Assembly: GCF_002238045.1 (NCBI RefSeq)
Contig: NZ_NBYO01000003.1
Span: forward strand, 558,001 to 622,000
Reading direction: 5' to 3'
Origin: Notoacmeibacter marinus
GTDB lineage: Bacteria; Pseudomonadota; Alphaproteobacteria; Rhizobiales; Rhizobiaceae
Length of the DNA: 64,000 bases
Numbering within the stretch: the first letter of the stretch is position 1; every line of letters begins with the position of its first letter. The position numbers and the translations under genes are program-made. The notes under the pieces are model-generated. The model made no database searches and was not told the origin of the DNA. It saw only the letters and a list, made by a program, of their open reading frames with translations. Shown piece after piece: positions 18,045 through 26,876 of the stretch.

Positions 18045-18354
18045 GCGGGGTGCCGATCAGCGCGGCGTAGTCCCTTCCGCCATAAATGACCGTCTCGATC
18101 AGCACCTGATCGTCCTCGATTCGATAGAGGATCACGGCGGAACGCTCGAACGGCACGAGGCGAATGCCTTCGCCGAGATCGGACCGTTCCACGCCGCCTC
18201 GCGGTGCATCACCGATTGTCCGGCAACGCGCGCGAATTCGCTGAAGATACCGCACTGCTACGAGCGGATCGGCACCGTTATCGATTATCAGATGGCCGAT
18301 TGCAGCCAGATCGTCTTCGGCTGTACGCGCCAGAAAGACAGGTAGCCGTCTCAT
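18034..18354 (-). CDS. RelE/ParE-family toxin
   Basis: A 106-residue protein of the ParE/RelE toxin superfamily. Typical features are LARTAEDDLAAIGHLI near the N-terminus and EGIRLVPFERSAVILYRIEDDQVLIETVIYGGRDY towards the end. ParE members poison DNA gyrase and RelE members cut mRNA; the pairing with a ParD-like antitoxin favours ParE. Its ATG overlaps the antitoxin stop as ATGA, and its 3' end overlaps oligopeptidase B by 11 bases on the opposite strand. Confidence 0.88.
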   Translation of the reverse strand: MRRLPVFLARTAEDDLAAIGHLIIDNGADPLVAVRYLQRIRARCRTIGDAPRGGVERSDLGEGIRLVPFERSAVILYRIEDDQVLIETVIYGGRDYAALIGTPPSP

Positions 18355-18629
18355 TCGTCAGGCATTGTCCCGGCTATGCCAGCAAACTCGGCTTCAAGCC
18401 TGTCGAACGCTTCATCGATAGGCACGGCCGGCCGGGGATCGACGCGAGAAATTTGGACCCGTTCGCGTATGACAGCGAGACGTTCTTCATGTTCGGCCTC
18501 GTTGCGCATCCACATGCGCATGGCTTCACGCAGAACTTCGCTCGTCGAAGCATAGGCTCCCGACGCGACCCGCTCCTTGATGGTGGTTACCATTTCCGGC
18601 GGCAAGGTGATGCTCAGCTTTTCGGCCAT
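18351..18629 (-). CDS. ParD-like ribbon-helix-helix antitoxin
   Basis: A 92-residue antitoxin. The N-terminal SITLPPEMVTTIKERVASGAYASTSEVLREAMRMW is a ParD-type ribbon-helix-helix DNA-binding domain, and the C-terminal half would neutralise the toxin. The frame also has a TTG at 18632, but the ATG at 18629 is the better start. It is the first gene of the toxin-antitoxin pair and probably represses it. Confidence 0.88.
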   Translation of the reverse strand: MAEKLSITLPPEMVTTIKERVASGAYASTSEVLREAMRMWMRNEAEHEERLAVIRERVQISRVDPRPAVPIDEAFDRLEAEFAGIAGTMPDE

Positions 18630-18701
18630 CAATCCATCCGATCCTGTCTGCCGGCTAAAGTAGGATAAAATCCCACCAGCGACAATGTGGTCAAGCTTCG
18701 A

Positions 18702-19457
18702 TCACCCCCGCCAGAAGTAATAGCCTGCCAGAAACAGCCCCACGGCGATGACGAACAGGCGGACGGCCGTCTGTGGCACGCGCTTCGCCGCCCAGACGCC
18801 TCCATAGCCACCGAGCGCAACACCGGGGATCATGGCCAGCGCGCCGGGCCAGGAAATTACCCCGCCGGAGACGAACACCACGATGGCGACGATGGCGATG
18901 ACGTTGGAGAGGAGATTCTTCAGCGCGTTGAGACGGTGGTAGTCGCCGCCTTCCGTCAGGCCCAGCGTCGCCAGCATCATAATCCCCATGCCAGCGCCGA
19001 AGAAGCCGCCATAGATCGAGGTTACGAACTGCACGGCCGCGCTCGCCAGGCTGTTTCGTTCCGGTTCCGCACCCGGCTCAACAGGCTGCGGCTTCAACCA
19101 TGGACCGGCGGCGAACAGAGCGGTCGCCGCCAGGAGCAGCCAGGGCACTAGGGCCGCGAAACGGTTGTTGGACAGCCAGAGCAGGAAGAGCGCACCGCAG
19201 AGGGAACCGACCACCGACACGGCGGCAAGGATCGTGGCGCTGCGCAGCACCTTTCGGATCGACGACCAATAGGCCAGCGTCGAAGTGAAATAGCCCGGCA
19301 GTTGCGCGATGGACGAGGTCGCATTGGCGGAGATCGGCGGTACGCCCAGCAGCGATAGCGCCCCGAACGCTATGAAGGTGCCGCCGCCCGCCACGGCGTT
19401 GATCGCACCGGACAAAAACCCTGCCACAAACAGCAGGGCGATCTCGATCGCACCCAT
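18702..19457 (-). CDS. TSUP family transporter (TauE/SafE)
   Basis: A 251-residue membrane protein with about eight hydrophobic segments and the two family repeats: GFLSGAINAVAGGGTFI at the start and YGGFFGAGMGIMMLATL in the middle. TSUP proteins export sulfite or organosulfonates, but the substrate cannot be told here. A GGGGACA ribosome binding site precedes the ATG. It stands alone between the toxin-antitoxin pair and the yceI gene. Confidence 0.92.
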   Translation of the reverse strand: MGAIEIALLFVAGFLSGAINAVAGGGTFIAFGALSLLGVPPISANATSSIAQLPGYFTSTLAYWSSIRKVLRSATILAAVSVVGSLCGALFLLWLSNNRFAALVPWLLLAATALFAAGPWLKPQPVEPGAEPERNSLASAAVQFVTSIYGGFFGAGMGIMMLATLGLTEGGDYHRLNALKNLLSNVIAIVAIVVFVSGGVISWPGALAMIPGVALGGYGGVWAAKRVPQTAVRLFVIAVGLFLAGYYFWRG

Positions 19458-19736
19458 AAGCTTGTCCCCACCCCTTTCAAACGAAGGGGAGTTAGCGGGG
19501 CAATGGCCCTTCTGACAAGCCGGCCGGTGCGATTAGCCGAAGCGCCGCATCCCGGAAATGTGAACGGATTGTCATCAAATGCGTGCTTGTGGTGAACGAT
19601 GCCAGCCTTAGTCTTTATGGCGATGAGAGACCGGCGGTTTGTCAGCGCCGTTCAATTCCCAACGCCTGGACGGAATTCTTGTCCGATTTGGCCATTTCGA
19701 TCGTCGATCCCACGAGCCTTAGAAAGGAACACGCCA

Positions 19737-20318
19737 ATGATACGTTCGCTCAGCCTCGCCGCCGCAGCTTCCCTGCTCCTTGCCACCGCCGCCACTGCCG
19801 AGCCGGTGAAATACACGCTCGATCCGAGCCACAGCCAGGTCGTCTTCACCTATGACCATCTGGGCTTTTCCCAAACAACCGGCATGTTCAGCGGCTTCGA
19901 GGGCGAGATCATGTTCGATGTGGAGAACCCCGAGAGCTCCTCGGTCAATGTCGAAATTCCCGCATCCTCCATCCTCACCGGCTGGGACAAGCGCGACGAA
20001 CATTTCAGCAGCGACGATTTTCTCGGCATGGAAGCCAATCCGGTCGTGACTTTTACATCGACAGAGATCAAGACGACCGGCGAAGACACAGCCGAGATCA
20101 CAGGCGATCTGACCATGAATGGCGTGACCAAGCCGGTGACGCTGGACGCCAAGCTGAACAAGACCGGCGACCACCCGATGGCCAACAAGCCCTGGGCCGG
20201 TTTCGATGCAACCGCCACGATCATGCGCAGCGAATGGGATATGGGCAAATTCGCCCCGAATGTCTCTGACGAAGTGGAACTGAAGATTTCCATCGAGGCT
20301 CAGCAGGCCGACAGTTAA
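19737..20318 (+). CDS. YceI family periplasmic protein
   Basis: A 193-residue protein with a cleavable signal peptide (MIRSLSLAAAASLLLATAATA, mature start near Glu22) and one YceI lipocalin-like domain. The domain starts KYTLDPSHSQVVFTYDHLG and contains ITGDLTMNGVTKPVTLDA. YceI proteins bind polyisoprenoids such as ubiquinone-type lipids. An AGAAAGGAA ribosome binding site fixes the ATG, and the open frame upstream is not coding. The gene ends in a strong terminator. A second YceI domain lies in the convergent neighbour. Confidence 0.93.
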   Translation: MIRSLSLAAAASLLLATAATAEPVKYTLDPSHSQVVFTYDHLGFSQTTGMFSGFEGEIMFDVENPESSSVNVEIPASSILTGWDKRDEHFSSDDFLGMEANPVVTFTSTEIKTTGEDTAEITGDLTMNGVTKPVTLDAKLNKTGDHPMANKPWAGFDATATIMRSEWDMGKFAPNVSDEVELKISIEAQQADS

Positions 20319-20350
20319 AGCGTCGCCCCAACCTTCACCTAGAAAAACGA

Positions 20351-20385
20351 AGAACCCGCCGGCAGATGCTGGCGGGTTCTTTTTA
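20351..20385 (+). terminator. Intrinsic terminator of yceI
   Basis: A perfect 10-bp stem AGAACCCGCC / GGCGGGTTCT (20351-20360 and 20371-20380) is followed by a T-run. An A-rich flank on the left lets it also work for the convergent cytochrome gene. Confidence 0.9.
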
Positions 20386-20410
20386 TACGGCAACGAAGCT
20401 CGCCCGGTGT

Positions 20411-21727
20411 TCAATTCTGGCGGGTCGCCGTCAGTTCGATTTCAAGCGTGACATTCAGACCAACGGTTCCGCCATCGGGGTAGTCGCTTGCTCCGACGCC
20501 CCAGTCCAGACGCTGAATAACCATCTGCGATTGCATGGTCGCCCGGTCGCCGTCGATTTCCAGCGTGAAAGGCAGCGTCAGCGGGGCGCTCTGGCCGGCG
20601 AGTTCCAGCATACCCGACGCCTCATAGCCATTATCCGCGACGTTCCTGAATTCATCGGCAGACCAGATGGCCGTCGGCTGTTCGCCGGCTTTCAGCAAAC
20701 CCAGCGCGGTGGAGCTGACATCCCCCATAGAGAGGCTGCCCACCGCCACCTCAACCCGGACCGAGGAGCGGTCGAGCGCCTCCGGGTCGAACCGGATCGT
20801 CGCCGCCCAGTCCTGGAAAACGCCGCTGGCGGGCGAGCCGTTCTGATCGACGACAATGGACAGTTCGCTGGCCTGTCGATCCACAGTCCAAAGCGGGGTT
20901 GCGCCATTGGGCCCATCGCCAAGCGCCGCATTGTCGGCGGTCGGCGCGGGAGACGTCACCGCATCCAATGCGACTGCCCCTTCAGCCGCATTCTCATCGG
21001 TGACAGCGAGGGGCGCATGATCGTGATCGTTATAGTTCTTGACGATGAATGCCGCGCTGGCGGTAATGACCAGAACGACCAGCCCCGATAGGAACGCCGG
21101 TACGTGGCGGCGGCCGGATCGACCCGACACGCGGGCGCGGGCTGCGCTCTCGCTGCCCATCGACCAGCCCGGCACCATGCGCGCCAGTGTTCCGTCGCGG
21201 TCGATCGCCGTATGTTTGAGGGCACCGGCGACATGCAGGCCGATCAGCCCGGCCATGGTGACGGCAAGACCTCCATGAACCGTTTTCAGAATGTCCGCCA
21301 GCGCCGCATCATTGCTCGGAATAAAAGGCAGGTCCTGACCGAAGGGCCACCAAATCGGGGCAAAACCTTCTGTCGCTACATGATAGAGCCAGCCTGCAGA
21401 AGGCGTCGCCAGAATGGCTGCGTAAAGCGCCCAGTGCACCGTTTCGGCAAGAAAGGTCTCCCCGCGCCGTTCGGGATGCAGGGGCGCAGGTCGTCGGTTG
21501 AAGACGGCCCAGACGATCCGCAGGACAGCAAGACCGAGGACCGAAATGCCAAGCGTTTTGTGCAGGCTGTAGAGCCAGATCTTCTGCTCCACTTCCGCGC
21601 CTGTCACCTGCGGCAAACCGTGCATATAGACGCCGAGCGGAAGCAATGTGAGGATCAGCAGCGCCATGATCCAGTGCAGCAGCGCGGCGACAAGCCCGTA
21701 GCGCTCTACCGTATTGAAAACCCGCAT
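20411..21727 (-). CDS. Cytochrome b561 - YceI fusion protein
   Basis: A 438-residue fusion. Residues about 8-180 form a cytochrome b561-type domain with four helices and haem-ligand histidines, including ALLHWIMALL, LHKTLGISVLGL, VHWALYAA and LHVAGALKH. After a further transmembrane helix (FLSGLVVLVITASAAF), residues about 275-438 form a YceI domain (TPLWTVDRQASELSIVVDQNG ... LELAGQSAPLTLPF). The membrane haem domain may exchange electrons with a quinone held by the periplasmic YceI domain; this is inference. The ATG at 21727 follows a GGGGCGGA ribosome binding site. The stop faces the yceI terminator. Confidence 0.9.
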   Translation of the reverse strand: MRVFNTVERYGLVAALLHWIMALLILTLLPLGVYMHGLPQVTGAEVEQKIWLYSLHKTLGISVLGLAVLRIVWAVFNRRPAPLHPERRGETFLAETVHWALYAAILATPSAGWLYHVATEGFAPIWWPFGQDLPFIPSNDAALADILKTVHGGLAVTMAGLIGLHVAGALKHTAIDRDGTLARMVPGWSMGSESAARARVSGRSGRRHVPAFLSGLVVLVITASAAFIVKNYNDHDHAPLAVTDENAAEGAVALDAVTSPAPTADNAALGDGPNGATPLWTVDRQASELSIVVDQNGSPASGVFQDWAATIRFDPEALDRSSVRVEVAVGSLSMGDVSSTALGLLKAGEQPTAIWSADEFRNVADNGYEASGMLELAGQSAPLTLPFTLEIDGDRATMQSQMVIQRLDWGVGASDYPDGGTVGLNVTLEIELTATRQN

Positions 21728-21866
21728 CGATATCCGCCCCAATTGTTCGTCTGCCGGGTATTATGACGCATTGCACCGTTATGGACAGTGAACAGGCTGT
21801 CATGCATTCGGGTCACAATATCCGCCTTCTGGCCTGTCGCCAGGACGGCAATTGCGCAGCTGGAAT

Positions 21867-21902
21867 AAAAAAACCCGCCCGGCTGTCTGGCCGGACGGGC
21901 GG
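21867..21902 (-). terminator. Intrinsic terminator of sodB
   Basis: On the minus strand a GC-rich stem (CCGCCCG, one bulged base, CCGGC pairing with GCCGGGCGGG) closes on a 6-base loop and runs into seven T residues at 21873-21867. It lies just past the sodB stop. Confidence 0.88.
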
Positions 21903-21923
21903 AGTATACGAAAGTGCCTTCGC

Positions 21924-22526
21924 TCAGCTCGTCGCTACCTCGTAACGTTCCAGCACGTAATCCCAGTTGATGAGATGGTCGACGAAGGCCTCCAGATATT
22001 TCGGCCGCGCGTTGCGGTAGTCGATGTAATAGGAATGCTCCCAGACATCGACGCCGAGAATAGGCGTGCCGCCCATGATCAGTGGGTTCTCGCCATTCAG
22101 GCCGTTATCGATGTGCAGCTTGCCGTCCTTGACGAAAACCCAGGCCCAGCCGGAGCCGAACTGGGTCTTGCCGGCATTGATGAAATCCTCGCGGAATTTG
22201 TCATAGCCGCCAAGATCGCTTTCGAAGGCCTGCTGCAGCTTTTCAGGCAGCTGCTTGCCGCCGCCCTCCGGCTTCATCCACTTCCAGAAATGGACGTGAT
22301 TGTAGAACTGAGCAGACTGGTTGAAGAGCTTGGAATCGTCCTTGTGGCTCTTCTTGACGATCTCCTCCAGCTCCATCGATTCGTAATCGGTGCCTTCGAT
22401 GATGCCGTTCATCGTCTCCAGATAGGCGTTGTGGTGCTTGTCGTGGTGATACTCCAGCGTCTCGGCGCTCATATGCGGCGCCAGAGCGTCATAGGCATAG
22501 GGAAGATCGGGAAGTGAAAAGGCCAT
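21924..22526 (-). CDS. sodB: Superoxide dismutase, iron type
   Basis: A 200-residue cytoplasmic superoxide dismutase. Metal ligands are seen as His27 (EYHHDKHH), His77 (AQFYNH), and Asp and His in DVWEHSYYIDYRN. The Gln in SAQFYNH sits where iron enzymes carry the active-site glutamine, which favours Fe over Mn. The ATG at 22526 has an AAGGAGACA ribosome binding site; longer in-frame versions lack support. It is monocistronic with a clear terminator. Confidence 0.95.
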   Translation of the reverse strand: MAFSLPDLPYAYDALAPHMSAETLEYHHDKHHNAYLETMNGIIEGTDYESMELEEIVKKSHKDDSKLFNQSAQFYNHVHFWKWMKPEGGGKQLPEKLQQAFESDLGGYDKFREDFINAGKTQFGSGWAWVFVKDGKLHIDNGLNGENPLIMGGTPILGVDVWEHSYYIDYRNARPKYLEAFVDHLINWDYVLERYEVATS

Positions 22527-22804
22527 AAGTGTCTCCTTCATTGGCAATAGATTGTCGCACGGCTGCGAAGCCGAACTCTCGATGAACACAACGTCCGGGG
22601 GCCTGGTTCGTTCACCGCGCCTCACATCGCAAACATGCGCTTTCGCCTTCGACCTAGGGTCTGACGCGCGCGCTGCAAGACGCCGACGGCTGTAACAAAT
22701 GGGCCACTATGAGCGAGATCTGAAGGAAGACCGGAACGCAGTGACTATTCGGGCGTTAGGGTTTGCAAGTAAGTAGGGGCCTTCCAGTATATGCGCGGGG
22801 AATC

Positions 22805-23563
22805 ATGCTGACCAAGACTAACAACAAAACCGATGGCCGCTCACGGCGCGCCGTCCTCACCGGTCTTGTCGCGACGGGCGCGGCTGTCGGCCTTGCCGGC
22901 TGCTCGATGAGCGGCGGAGGTACTACCGGTACACGCACCTCATTTCGCGACCGGCTGGTTGGCCGTGCCGGCGCCTTTGGACGCAACCGTGTCGACTATG
23001 CGAGCGCCTACAGCTCCGTGGTGGATGAAGGCTATGTTTTGCCCGCCGTACCGTGGCAGCAGATCGATAAGCGTTATCTTCGCAGCTATGTGAAGAACAC
23101 GACTGGCGAAGGCCCGAACAATCTCATCGTCGATACGGACAATCACTTTGTGTATTTCACCCGCCCCGATGGCATGGCCTGGCGCTATGGCGTCGGTCTA
23201 GGCCGCGAGGGATTCGCATGGGCCGGCCGCGCCGAAATGCGCTGGAAGCGCAAATGGCCGACCTGGACGCCGCCGGCCGAAATGATCGCCCGTGAGCCGG
23301 AACTGGCGAAATATAGCGCCGACAATGGCGGCATGCCGCCCGGTCTGACCAATCCGCTCGGTGCGCGCGCCCTCTACATTTTCCAGGGCGGCAAGGACAC
23401 GCTTTATCGCCTGCATGGCTCGCCGGAATGGCGATCCATCGGTCGGAACGTATCGTCCGGCTGCGTCCGCCTGATGAATCAGGACATCATCCACCTTTAC
23501 GATCAGGTGCCGAACGGCACGCCGATCCTCGTAACTTCGGGCCTGCGCACGCCGGTCGCGTAA
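22805..23563 (+). CDS. L,D-transpeptidase (YkuD) with lipoprotein-like signal
   Basis: A 252-residue envelope enzyme of the ErfK/YbiS/YkuD type, which makes 3-3 cross-links in peptidoglycan or links proteins to it. The catalytic motif is clear: HGSPEWRSIGRNVSSGCVRL, with the nucleophilic Cys in SSGC. The N-terminus has an Arg pair (RSRRAVLTGL) and a lipobox-like LAGC, so the product is probably a lipoprotein. The ATG at 22805 is preferred to an upstream in-frame ATG because of the signal peptide. It ends in a terminator. Confidence 0.92.
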   Translation: MLTKTNNKTDGRSRRAVLTGLVATGAAVGLAGCSMSGGGTTGTRTSFRDRLVGRAGAFGRNRVDYASAYSSVVDEGYVLPAVPWQQIDKRYLRSYVKNTTGEGPNNLIVDTDNHFVYFTRPDGMAWRYGVGLGREGFAWAGRAEMRWKRKWPTWTPPAEMIAREPELAKYSADNGGMPPGLTNPLGARALYIFQGGKDTLYRLHGSPEWRSIGRNVSSGCVRLMNQDIIHLYDQVPNGTPILVTSGLRTPVA

Positions 23564-23588
23564 CAGCGGTATCGTTTGGTAATTCGCA

Positions 23589-23630
23589 CAAAAAAGGGGC
23601 TCTCATCCGGATGGATGAGGGCCCCTTTTC
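23589..23630 (+). terminator. Intrinsic terminator after the L,D-transpeptidase gene
   Basis: A long stem with arms containing AAAAGGGGC and GCCCCTTTT, and inner arms CTCATCC / GGATGAG, closes on a short loop and ends in four T residues. The T-rich and A-rich flanks would allow use in both directions, also serving the convergent TM2 gene. Confidence 0.85.
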
Positions 23631-23663
23631 CCTTGTGCGGAAACAGGCGGGCTATACTGTCGA

Positions 23664-23906
23664 TCAGTCCAGCCGCTCACGGACTCGCTTTTCGGTTTCA
23701 AGCGCTTCCATCCGATCGTCCAGATTGGCGGCGCGGACCTGACCCGGAATGAGGAACAGGTCGACGATCTGTCCAATACCCAGCAGCCCCACCGTGAAGA
23801 ACCATATAAGGCCGGTGACCCAACGTCCCGTATAAAAGCGGTGCGCGCCACATATGCCGAGAAGGCACAGCGCCCATAGCAGATAAGCGATACCCTTGGT
23901 TTTCAT
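23664..23906 (-). CDS. TM2 domain protein
   Basis: An 80-residue membrane protein with the TM2 domain: two helices (YLLWALCLLGICGAHRFY and GLIWFFTVGLLGIGQIVDLFL) joined by a short loop, then a charged C-terminal helix. The function of bacterial TM2 proteins is unknown. AGGGAAAA precedes the ATG. Confidence 0.88.
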   Translation of the reverse strand: MKTKGIAYLLWALCLLGICGAHRFYTGRWVTGLIWFFTVGLLGIGQIVDLFLIPGQVRAANLDDRMEALETEKRVRERLD

Positions 23907-23969
23907 CGATTTTCCCTGCAGTTGCCGTTGGCTTTCATATGGGGAGTCGATGGCGTCATGGCAAACGCG

Positions 23970-25547
23970 TTACCGCCGAAGGCCACCCAGAATACCCCGC
24001 ACCACGGCCCGGCCGATCTGCCGGCCGACCTGACTGGAGACCGACCGGATGACGCTTTTTGCCGCGGCTTCCGCGTAGCCTTGCCGCTTGTAACCACTAC
24101 GTTTGGACGAACGGGTGCCGAACACGTTCTCGAACCAACCCGTTTTTTCCTCGCGCTGCTCTTTGCGCAGTTCGTCGTCTCGGTCATTTTCGGCTTCGTC
24201 GCGTCGCGCGGCTTCCGCTTCGTCGAGGGCAGCCTTTTTCGCCCGCTCTTCAAGGATTTCATAGGCGCTCTGCCGATCGATCGGTTGATCGTAGAGGCCG
24301 GCGACGGGGCTGCCGCCCATCGCCATGGCGCGCTCCTGATCGCTCAACGGCCCGATCCGCGACGAGGGCGGGCGAATCAGCGTCCGCTGGACAACGGACG
24401 GCACGCCCTTGCTTTCCAGCGTGGAGACCAGCGCCTCGCCGACGCCTAGTTGGGTGATCGCTTCGTAGCAGTCGAAATCGGGATTGGGACGGAACGTCTC
24501 AGCGGCCACCTTCACCGCCTTCTGCTCGCGCGGCGTATAAGCGCGCAGTGCATGCTGAATGCGATTGCCGAGCTGCGACAGAACCGTGTCGGGCACATCC
24601 AGCGGGTTCTGCGTGACGAAAAAGACGCCGACGCCCTTGGAGCGGATCAGCCGCACCACCTGCTCGATCCGTTCGATCAGAATGTCCGGCGCGTCGTCGA
24701 ACAGCAGATGCGCCTCGTCGAAGAAGAAGACGAGCTTCGGCTTGTCCGGATCGCCGACCTCGGGCAGTTCCTCGAACAGTTCGGAGAGCAGCCAGAGCAG
24801 GAAGGTGCCGTAGAGGCGCGGATTCATCATCAGCCGGTCGGCCGCCAGAATGTTGATCATGCCACGGCCGTCGCGGTCGGTGCGCATCAGATCGGCGATC
24901 TTCAGCGCCGGCTCGCCGAAGAAATGCTCGGCACCCTGGCGCTCCAGGACGAGCAGCGAGCGCTGGATAGCGCCGACGCTCTGGGCGGCCACATTGCCGT
25001 ACTGCGCCGACAGTTCCTTTCGGCGTTCGGACACCACGGTCAGAAGCGATTGCAGATCCTTCAGGTCCAGAAGAAGCAGGCCTTCCTCATCGGCCAGTTC
25101 GAAGGCGATATTGAGAACGCCTTCCTGGGCATCGGTCAGGTTCATCAGCCGTGACAGAAGGAGCGGCCCCATCTCGGAGACCGTTGCGCGGATCGGATGG
25201 CCCTGCTCTCCGAACAGGTCCCAGAAGACGGTCGGGAACCGCTCGAAACTCAGGCCGCCCTGCTCCTCCATGCGAATATCGGCGACGCGCCGGTCGATGA
25301 ACGCTTTCGCTTCGCCCGGCGCCGCAATGCCGGACAGATCGCCCTTGATGTCGGCTGCGAAAACCGGCACGCCAGCCCGTGAAAACCCTTCCGCGAGCAC
25401 CTGAAGCGAAACGGTCTTGCCGGTGCCAGTCGCGCCGGTGATCAGCCCGTGGCGATTGGCATAGCCGAGCTTTAGCACCTCCGGTTTCTGATAGGCGTCG
25501 TCGGCCGTTCGGCTGGCGCCGAGAAAGAGTTCGTCCGGTGCGATCAT
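23970..25547 (-). CDS. HerA-like ATPase, DUF853 family
   Basis: A 525-residue P-loop ATPase of the YjgR/DUF853 group, related to HerA/FtsK translocases. Walker A is [11 protein letters not shown] and Walker B is [17 protein letters not shown]; a later [29 protein letters not shown] segment is a family signature. Residues about 440-480 are a charged coiled-coil-like stretch ([19 protein letters not shown]). Its biological role is not known, and no NurA-like nuclease lies beside it. An in-frame TTG at 25598 would add 17 residues; the ATG at 25547 with AGGGGAC upstream is preferred. Confidence 0.9.
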   Translation of the reverse strand: MIAPDELFLGASRTADDAYQKPEVLKLGYANRHGLITGATGTGKTVSLQVLAEGFSRAGVPVFAADIKGDLSGIAAPGEAKAFIDRRVADIRMEEQGGLSFERFPTVFWDLFGEQGHPIRATVSEMGPLLLSRLMNLTDAQEGVLNIAFELADEEGLLLLDLKDLQSLLTVVSERRKELSAQYGNVAAQSVGAIQRSLLVLERQGAEHFFGEPALKIADLMRTDRDGRGMINILAADRLMMNPRLYGTFLLWLLSELFEELPEVGDPDKPKLVFFFDEAHLLFDDAPDILIERIEQVVRLIRSKGVGVFFVTQNPLDVPDTVLSQLGNRIQHALRAYTPREQKAVKVAAETFRPNPDFDCYEAITQLGVGEALVSTLESKGVPSVVQRTLIRPPSSRIGPLSDQERAMAMGGSPVAGLYDQPIDRQSAYEILEERAKKAALDEAEAARRDEAENDRDDELRKEQREEKTGWFENVFGTRSSKRSGYKRQGYAEAAAKSVIRSVSSQVGRQIGRAVVRGILGGLRR

Positions 25548-25659
25548 GAAATGAAGTCCCCTGCCCGATTGACCGATAGCGCCCATCGGTCTTTTCAAAG
25601 GCTATAGCACCGCCAGCACCGCTCTCTCAATGCGCGCGTTCGGGACACTGAAAGATCAT

Positions 25660-26418
25660 TCATAGATCGCGGAGGGCAGAGCCGTCCTTCAGCGGCGGCG
25701 CCGGACATGACGGTGTCGCCTCCAGCACGAAGTCCAGATCGCGGCGCGCGATCGCAGCGTCGAGTTCGGCGATCCGTTCTTCGGACAGTTCGGGCAGAAG
25801 GTGGCCGACGGGCCAGTCGGCGTGGAAATCGCCGGACTGCCGCAATGCCGTGCGCAGAAAGTATTCGACGTCCGCATTCAGCCGAACCGCGTTCACCTTG
25901 GCCACTGTCAGGAAGTGGAAAAGCATGTCGGAACGCATCGTTTCGACATAGGGCAGGCCCCATTCGACCGCTGCCTGAAAACGTTTCTCAGCAGGGGAAA
26001 TGGCCGGACGCGACCAGCGCCCGCAATAGAAGAAGCCGCCGAAATTGCTTGTCCAATACCGCCTCAGAAGCGCAGAGCTCCAATCCCGTACAACGCAGCT
26101 GAACAAGGGGTAGGGATAGGTGGCGATTGCCTCGATCTGCCAAAGCTGCAACCGTTCGCGCCTGTCCGGCACCGCTTTTTCGAACTCGGGATAGCGGCGC
26201 TCGTAAATGCCGAAGTAGAGTTCGCTGTCGCTTTTACAGTCGAAAGGGCCATTCATTCTCTTCTTGTCCTCGAGTAGCGCCCATTCCTCCTCAGCAAACT
26301 GCATTCGCGCTGGCACCGTATTCTCTTCGAAAGACCAGCTTGCGCCCAGCGCTTGGCTACCGAATGCGCTGAAGAGAAACCCCATCGCTGTCGTCAACGC
26401 TACTGTCGCCGTCCGCAA
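25660..26418 (-). CDS. Secreted protein of unknown function
   Basis: About 252 residues. I do not recognise the family. From a TTG at 26418, preceded by a strong GGAGG at about 10 bases, the protein begins with a clean signal peptide (RTATVALTTAMGFLFSAFGSQALG, cleavage near ALG-A). ATG starts further upstream would give an unnatural extended N-terminus. The mature protein is rich in aromatic and charged residues and has several cysteines (FDCKS, FSCVV, YCGRW, PSCPAPP) that could form disulfides. It contains YFGIYERRYPEFEKAVPDRRERL and a helical C-terminal half. It lies downstream of no obvious partner. Confidence 0.65.
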   Translation of the reverse strand: MRTATVALTTAMGFLFSAFGSQALGASWSFEENTVPARMQFAEEEWALLEDKKRMNGPFDCKSDSELYFGIYERRYPEFEKAVPDRRERLQLWQIEAIATYPYPLFSCVVRDWSSALLRRYWTSNFGGFFYCGRWSRPAISPAEKRFQAAVEWGLPYVETMRSDMLFHFLTVAKVNAVRLNADVEYFLRTALRQSGDFHADWPVGHLLPELSEERIAELDAAIARRDLDFVLEATPSCPAPPLKDGSALRDL

Positions 26419-26876
26419 ATTATTCCCGCCTCCTGGTCCGAAGGTATGATTTTCTTCCATTGAGGAGACAATCATGAATGAAAGCAACCCGGCACGATGT
26501 CGCGATCTCCGTCAAATCGAGCATGGTATTCGACAGTCTCAACAAGAAAACCGCTCGAAACGGCAGCGCTTTCGTCAGGACATCGAACGGCTCCGCCGCG
26601 AGATCGGACCGGTGTTCACTGGCGTTCAGAACTTCAAAGACACTGGCGAGATGACATCGCTGAACTGCGTGCGGCCGTGAACGCCGGTTCCTGACGCTCT
26701 GCATCACTTCGATAGCGCGGTCGCCGGAAGCGGCGCCTCTCCCCACCAGGCGGCAAGCCGGACTTTCAATTTTATCCTTTGAGACCAAATATAGTCTTGC
26801 CGGATCTGATGCGGCACGCGAAAACGGCGCGCCGAACACAATCAGGCCAATGCCGTTCCAGCATGGTGGGAGACAT
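26419..26876. other. Intergenic region upstream of methylmalonyl-CoA mutase genes
   Basis: About 460 bases with no confident gene. A 68-codon rightward frame at 26474-26680 starts with MNESNPARC after a GAGGAGAC ribosome-binding-like sequence. Other frames are also open across the same bases, and no family is recognisable, so I do not call it a gene. The segment 26761-26815 is AT-rich and may hold the promoter of the mutase operon. Confidence 0.4.

Noticed and set aside
26474-26680. A 68-codon rightward frame with a good ribosome-binding-like sequence
   Set aside because: Two other frames are also open over the same bases, there is no recognisable family, and the composition gives no support; kept only as a remark in the intergenic entry.
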